From Albula goreensis (Eukaryota; Chordata; Actinopteri; Albuliformes; Albulidae), in contig CM040743.1 of the NCBI GenBank assembly GCA_022829145.1, positions 8,628,646-8,692,645 of the forward strand: a stretch of DNA of 64,000 nt, written 5' to 3'. Below the pieces are notes generated by a model. The model was not told the origin of the DNA and made no database searches. It worked only from the letters and a program-made list of their open reading frames with translations. Positions 58,501 through 64,000 of the stretch are shown piece by piece. Both the position numbers and the translations under genes were made by a program. How positions within the stretch are numbered: position 1 is the stretch's first letter; each line of letters starts with the position of its first letter.

Positions 58501-61345
58501 TTATCGGTGGGGTGTTGCAGGGCTGTCTTCACAGTAGGCCTCACTCACAGTGGTCTGTGCGTTTGACACCACAACAAGCTGCGCAGAGAGACACATTTCC
58601 AATGGTGACACGCTGCGGGAATCTGGACCGTAGCCAGGTGCTTTAACAAGCCTGGGACGCTGTCCTGAAACAGCTTGTATTCCTTGCCGCTGACCGAAAT
58701 GGAATGTCTTCCTCGTTTGCCGAAAGATGCCAGGGACATGTCCGGTGACACGCACGGCACATCCGGGCTCTCCCTCCCAACCAGCCGCGTCCCCAAACGA
58801 CACGCTGGACCGTGAGATCTGGGTCGAGGGAGGCCAGATGGTAATGATGGAGTGGACCGTGTTAGAGGCTGAGGACCGAATCTGGCAGCTCAGCCAGTCT
58901 GCCGGTCCTGTAACACACAGGTGTTGGGCAATGTTGATTTTAAAGTATGCAGCCATGCAGTTGGACACAGAGCTGTCCTTCACCTCTTCACCTTCCCACA
59001 CCTATCTCAGCCTCCCAGTTCTCATATAAGCCAGCCTAGAGCATCCCCTATGGAGGTGTTGCTAGAAATGGCCCTTTGCTTCGCAGTCACAATGGGCCAT
59101 TTGAATCCCGCTCTGGAATGCCTCTGTATCCCTATGATTATGCAGACACTGTTTCTCCTCTTCTTTCCTCAGCAGTTTGATTCTCTAAGTGAAAGCTAAA
59201 AAAGTTCAGTTCTACATCTGAGTTACAGTTAAATGACTTGCCCTTGTTAGCAGTCATTCAAACCCAAATAATCAGGAGTTTGATAGGGTTTGACTAATTC
59301 CAATATCAATTAATTGTTGTTCAAAAGTGGGTGTGACTTACTGATTGCTGAAGCAAACATTTTTGCTCATTCAGTGGGATGGTTTCATATATGTTTGCCT
59401 CTCTTTGTCTGTCTTTAAATAAATCTCTCTAAAGCGAAATGAGTAATGAAAACATTACCAAGAGATCGGCTCACTCTACATTCCTGTAAGGATGCTTTCT
59501 AGAGGTGTAGGCAAGAGGGCCAAAGCATCAGATGAAGAAGAATGGAATGGAATGGGCGCTATCGAATGTATGGGAGAGATGTGGGGATGAAGATCCTTTT
59601 GAGGAGTGTTGAATTATGGGATATGGACCATATAGACTTGAGGAAAGTGTCCTCAACAGTGTGTGTGTCTATATATATATTTTTTTCTCTCCCTAGCGCA
59701 GACACAGACATACAGACGTTTCTGTCATTAACATCAAGTGGAAAAGAGGAATAGTAGAATCACTTTGAGAAGAATCACAGTGATTTTCATTCACTCTATG
59801 ACAGTTCCTATTCATGACCATTGGGTGGCGCCAGTGAGCTCACATGTCAGACCTGACTGTTCTGGCAGCTCAGGTACCTCAGTTAGATGTACAGGATGTA
59901 GTCTCCTCCTGTCAGTGGGTAGAGATAGTGTAGATTTTTACCTGTTAGGCTCTGTTAATTTTCACCATATCCACCCACAATGTGACACTCCAGGCATGTT
60001 GTTGTCAGTGCAGTGGTTGAATTTTGTGGAGGTTGTGCTGTTGCCAAACTCTTTTCATTGAGGACATGGAACCCCCTCAGGAATAGGTTATAAGAATTCA
60101 TCTCATGGTTATACACTCACTTTCTCCACCAAATTATTGGGGAAAATATGCATCAAGTAAATCCTTAAGGGAAGAAAAACTCTACACCAAGGGCATCAGA
60201 CTACAGTACGACAGTTCTGCAGGCCAGCTGGCCTCCGATGCCTCTCAACATTCATTTAAGTCTCTTGCTGGCTGAAGAGTCAAAGCTCCTTGTTTCCAAG
60301 GCTGAATCTTGCTTCTGGTTTAAGGGAAGCATATTCTATATACACTGAGCAAGCCCTGTGTTAAGGCCTGTGTTCTGTGTTCATTTTATAGTTTTATGCA
60401 TCTGTCTCCCATGGGGGAGAGAAGGTGTTCCTGCTACCCTGAACACCTACACCCTAATGAGAAGGCCTTGGGCTTTGCTGGACTCTGTGGCCAAAGGGGA
60501 GAAGTATACAGTGGTCCTCCTGACTTTAGCTGCTAGGCTAATTGGACCAGTCCTATTCTGTCTCTCCTACTCTCCATCCATCATGGTCACTTCCCCCCTT
60601 CCCAGCTCCCTCATCGTTCTGTAATCCAGGGCAGATTCCTCCCCTCGCTTCTGGAGTACCTCAAGAGGTGGGGGTCAGGGGAAGGTTGGGCCGGGGCCGG
60701 GGGGAGGCAAGGCACTCGCAGAAAGAGCCTCATCCGCATGCGGAGCAGATGAAATAGTTTCGCTCTCCGCTGGAATTACATCTCCTGAGGATTGATGCAA
60801 GCTGCAGGCCCTGGATAAGCAGGTGCCGCCGCGGCCCTGCAGACTCAACGGAGATTGACCCCACCGTCTGCCAGCAGGTGGAAAAACTCTGCCCCCCCTT
60901 CACAGAGAGGCCTCACTAAGTCTGTCTGCCTCTTCTGTTTGGCTTCATCATTCTGTGTTTTGTCAGGAACATGTTGCAAATATTGTGATCATTAATTACT
61001 TTAGAATAGATGTTTAAGCACTCTTAAATAGAATGACCTCCTTTTTAATGTGCTATCCATTTGTACAGCTGAATATTTTACCGAAACATGACAAGAGTCT
61101 TTGCTTAATGGTACGCCGGTAGCACCCCACCAGGTATTGGACCTCAGTTAAAAGTGACATTCCTTCATCAAAGTGCTTTGCAACTCCCAGCACTGCAGTG
61201 AGACTGTCAAACAAGAATAGCTTTTTTTTCTTCACTATCTAAAACAGAATGTGTCTTGAATAATATTATACACTAAAACTGATGGCTTGTGTTTTCTAAT
61301 CTTACTTAATAAGCATTTGTATACACGATCATTTGTAACACTGGA

Positions 61346-61412
61346 CGTATAGCTGTGCCCTTCCTAGGAATCGAACTCGCACCTAATGCAAACTCGGCTC
61401 TCAAACCACTTG
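61346..61412 (-). mobile_element. tRNA-derived SINE head, minus strand, in nr2f5 intron
   Basis: On the minus strand, AAGTGGTTTGAGAGCCGAG (A-box region) is followed by GAGTTCGATTCCTAGG (B box), then GGGCACAGC. Spacing matches a tRNA-derived promoter, while the lack of paired stems argues against a real tRNA gene. Confidence 0.45.
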
Positions 61413-63189
61413 TGTAAATTGAAGAGTTCATAGATAAAGCAAATGCTAGGGGTGTGCCAAACGCTACATAGTGTTAAAATGTGCTACACCACAAAAACAG
61501 TATTTTCAGCCAACTTAATTAAACAAGAGATTGGTTGGAAAGAAGACTAGCATGTGCCATAGTGCTCCAAGCACAGGGTTGAAGACCAATGTGTGAAACA
61601 GATGTTTGCCACATAGGTCATAGTGAAAAATGGCCAGTACACTAAGACCACCCCTGGTCCTGGCATTTGTGATTCCTAAAGTGTGAAAAACAGTTCCAGC
61701 ATGCCTCTGGTCTTCATTATTTATTGCAATAGAGTGCTTTAGCACATTACACATTTATATTGTGCCTACATATTTCCTCTTCTCTCTCATACATTAGGTC
61801 TCCTTTGGCTGCATATATATTTACTCATGGTCATATGACAGTTAGTGGGGGGGGGTTGCCAGATAGCTGCATTACGGGCATGATTTTAGGAGGATTTATT
61901 TGGCAACTGTCATTTTATATTTAAAAAAACTCAATAAGTGCAACAAAACTGTATTTTATTTCTTTTTAATGGAAGCTATGAAGATATGTTTTATAGATCA
62001 ATATAATCTGTATATCTATTTAGTTTGCAGACTTTCTTATCCATAGTTGCCTGTCAATGATTACATTGTATAGCTCGCTGAATATTTAAGGTGCCATCTG
62101 GGTTAAGTGCCCCACTCAGTGGGGCAGATGGTACCCTCCATCATGCTCCACCATTGTCACCATTGGTTGATTAATTGTATAACTGTAATGTATAATCATA
62201 TTTCAGTTGGTTGAGAGCTGAGCTTGTGGATCAGGGCCAAAGGATAGTAATTTGCTCATGAAATCCCACATAAAGTACTTAACGTTAACCGCTGGTACAT
62301 TTTGAGATTTTGTGGCGTAAGGGCTAAGGAAGCATGGCATTCACCCAAAGTCCCGTCTTTATAGGTCTGCTGGTATCACAAACGTCTCCTGCTTCCTCAA
62401 CAAACTGTTAAACAGGAGCCACCGTCTTGTCCAGTCAAACAAATAGGCAATTTGCCTAATCAAGTGGTCCGATCAATACCAGTTTATTTGATCGCAGACC
62501 TAAGCAGTGTAATGACCACTGTGCAGCTTGCTTCAAGGCAGGAAAGGGGCGGGGAAATGGCACGAATAAGCCTGAGTCCTGATTGGATAGAAGTACTGCT
62601 CAGGGTCGGAGAATCCCAGAAGCTCATAGATTTTTTTCTCATCTGCAGTTCAGGTATCATTGGTTTGTCATTTTCAGTTTTCCTCAGCACCTATCTAACC
62701 AAATTTCTTATAGTTAACCCATCTCACCTGGGTCTGAATTGGTTTCTGAGTTTAAAGTAAGAACAAAAACCAGTAGATCATCTGGCACGCCAGGACCAGA
62801 GCACCACTGGTATCACTGTGTATTACTGGGGTCAACTAGCCTTAAAAACCTGAGAAGGTACAAATATTTGATGGCAAGAATAAGCTTCATCTTGTTGTCT
62901 CATTATTTGCCTACAAGTACATATCTGATGTAAGTTTAACACATAACACAGAACAAAAGTAATAGTAAAAATGAAGTATTACTCATGGGTGTAATTAAAT
63001 AAGTTGGAGTATAATAGCACTGTATTAATTATATGTAAATGTATTTGAGTGTAATAGCTGATATTTATTTCTTAATTTGCATCATTTGTTTTGCAATCAC
63101 CTGCAAAAACGTTCACAGATGTGTGTGTATGCTTTTGTAAAACTACCAAAATACATCTTCTAACGCCTCATTTCCTCTCTCCTTTTCAG

Positions 63190-63470
63190 CCGTCCAGCGA
63201 GGGCGAATGTCCAACTCCCAGTCCAGCCCTGGCCAGTACCTGACGAATGGCAGCGAGCCTTACAATGGACAGCCCTACCTGTCAGGTTTCATCTCCCTCC
63301 TCCTGAGGGCGGAGCCCTACCCCACCTCCCGCTACGGCACCCAGTGCATGCAGTCCAACAACCTGATGGGCATCGAGAACATCTGCGAGCTAGCCGCCCG
63401 CCTGCTCTTCAGCGCCGTGGAGTGGGCCAAGAACATCCCCTTCTTCCCCGACCTCCAGCTAATGGACCAG
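63190..63470 (+). CDS. nr2f5: COUP-TF family nuclear receptor, exon 2 (hinge and first part of ligand-binding domain)
   Basis: After the acceptor ccttttcAG, the exon completes the alanine codon and reads [18 protein letters not shown], which is the DNA-binding-domain C-terminal extension and hinge. It continues with [40 protein letters not shown] and [18 protein letters not shown], the helix 1-3 region of the ligand-binding domain, giving residues 123-216. The donor GTGAGG at 63471 is consensus. NR2F proteins are about 400 residues long, so roughly the last 190 residues lie beyond the window. The hinge ([11 protein letters not shown]) is unlike NR2F1/2 (PPTQPNPGQYA or PPTQPTHGQFA), supporting nr2f5. 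Confidence 0.93.
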
Positions 63471-64000
63471 GTGAGGCCGAGCTTGCCAAGTCCCTGACTG
63501 AGCGGGGAATGGGATTTCAGAGGCCTGTAGCCATACATGGTCAGACCTTGATCAGTATCAAACATTACCTCCACGCCATCTGGGAAACAATACTTACTCC
63601 AGCAGTGATGGCCACACCAGGGATGTGGCCGCTTTAGACACTGGTCAGATTTTGAGATCATGTGACGTGATCTACTTAACATATCTCGTCTTGTTGGTGG
63701 AAAATATTTCTTTTTTTCCCAAAAGTGGATTTTCACTCTGACTTTCACTGTTTTTGCTCTGCTTAAAGCAGGGAGGTAGAGGGGTTTCAGGAATGATTCA
63801 AATGATTGGGTTGGAGGATTTTGCACTTAAAGGGTTAACCTTTTTCATCATTATGCGTTCTTTATCAGTAGACAGAGAGACAAGATGGCAAGACATACAT
63901 TGCAGAATTAAAGCCATTATCAGTGCTGGTCGCTGAAATACCTTTTCTTGACCCCTAAGTGTTTTAGCTAATAAAAATATATGGTGGAGAAAAAGCTTGA

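Larger units (their letters stand above)
54385..63189 (+). other. nr2f5: nr2f5 intron 1 (8.8 kb)
   Basis: AT-rich intron between the DNA-binding-domain exon and the hinge exon. It contains one MITE copy (57628-57755), a GT microsatellite (58449-58500), a GC-rich block with long open frames on both strands (58501-59001), a GC-rich block near 60640-60870 that could be regulatory, and a tRNA-like SINE on the minus strand (61346-61412). I see nothing coding in the rest. Confidence 0.85.

Overview
This is vertebrate nuclear DNA, almost certainly from a teleost fish. Two spliced genes have fish-like paralogue identity, their GC-rich exons sit in long AT-rich introns, and GT/GA microsatellites, tRNA-derived SINEs, an L2-type LINE 3' end and small palindromic DNA transposons are frequent. 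The SINE and LINE tails, with a diverged 'TCGCTCTGGATAAGAGCGTCTGCTAAATG'-type end (cited from memory in shortened form elsewhere) followed by TGTAA-like repeats, recall the UnaSINE1/UnaL2 pair described from eel. That hints weakly at an elopomorph-like fish.

Layout, all genes on the + strand. (1) 1-4035: the tail of an upstream sv2a intron, with a pyrimidine microsatellite beside a TATA/MEF2-like motif near 290. (2) 4036-15977: eleven exons of synaptic vesicle glycoprotein 2A (sv2a), all with consensus splice sites and compatible phases. They encode the last 534 residues; the N-terminal ~208 residues lie upstream of the window. (3) 15978 to about 18360: probable sv2a 3' UTR. (4) About 18.4-54 kb: a non-coding interval with no recognisable complete protein gene. 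It holds SINEs, a 200-bp hAT-type MITE with a perfect 8-bp target-site duplication, a GT-rich and Z-DNA-prone block joined to a 22-copy 30-bp minisatellite (33.2-35.75 kb), several nuclear-receptor direct repeats and two doubtful orphan exons. (5) 54018-63470: the first two coding exons of a COUP-TF family nuclear receptor, best matched to fish nr2f5 (svp46), split by an 8.8-kb intron. The remaining ligand-binding-domain exon or exons lie beyond the right edge.

The two genes do not share a pathway in any obvious way: one is a synaptic vesicle membrane protein, the other a developmental transcription factor. The long non-coding interval is more likely the regulatory domain of the transcription factor. 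Several perfect DR1 elements, the type of site COUP-TFs bind, lie in that interval and in an sv2a intron, and two perfect CArG boxes lie 1.1 kb upstream of the nr2f5 start codon. I found no CRISPR array, operon, prophage or other exotic system. The regulatory-motif patterns and the repeat structures are the most interesting content.
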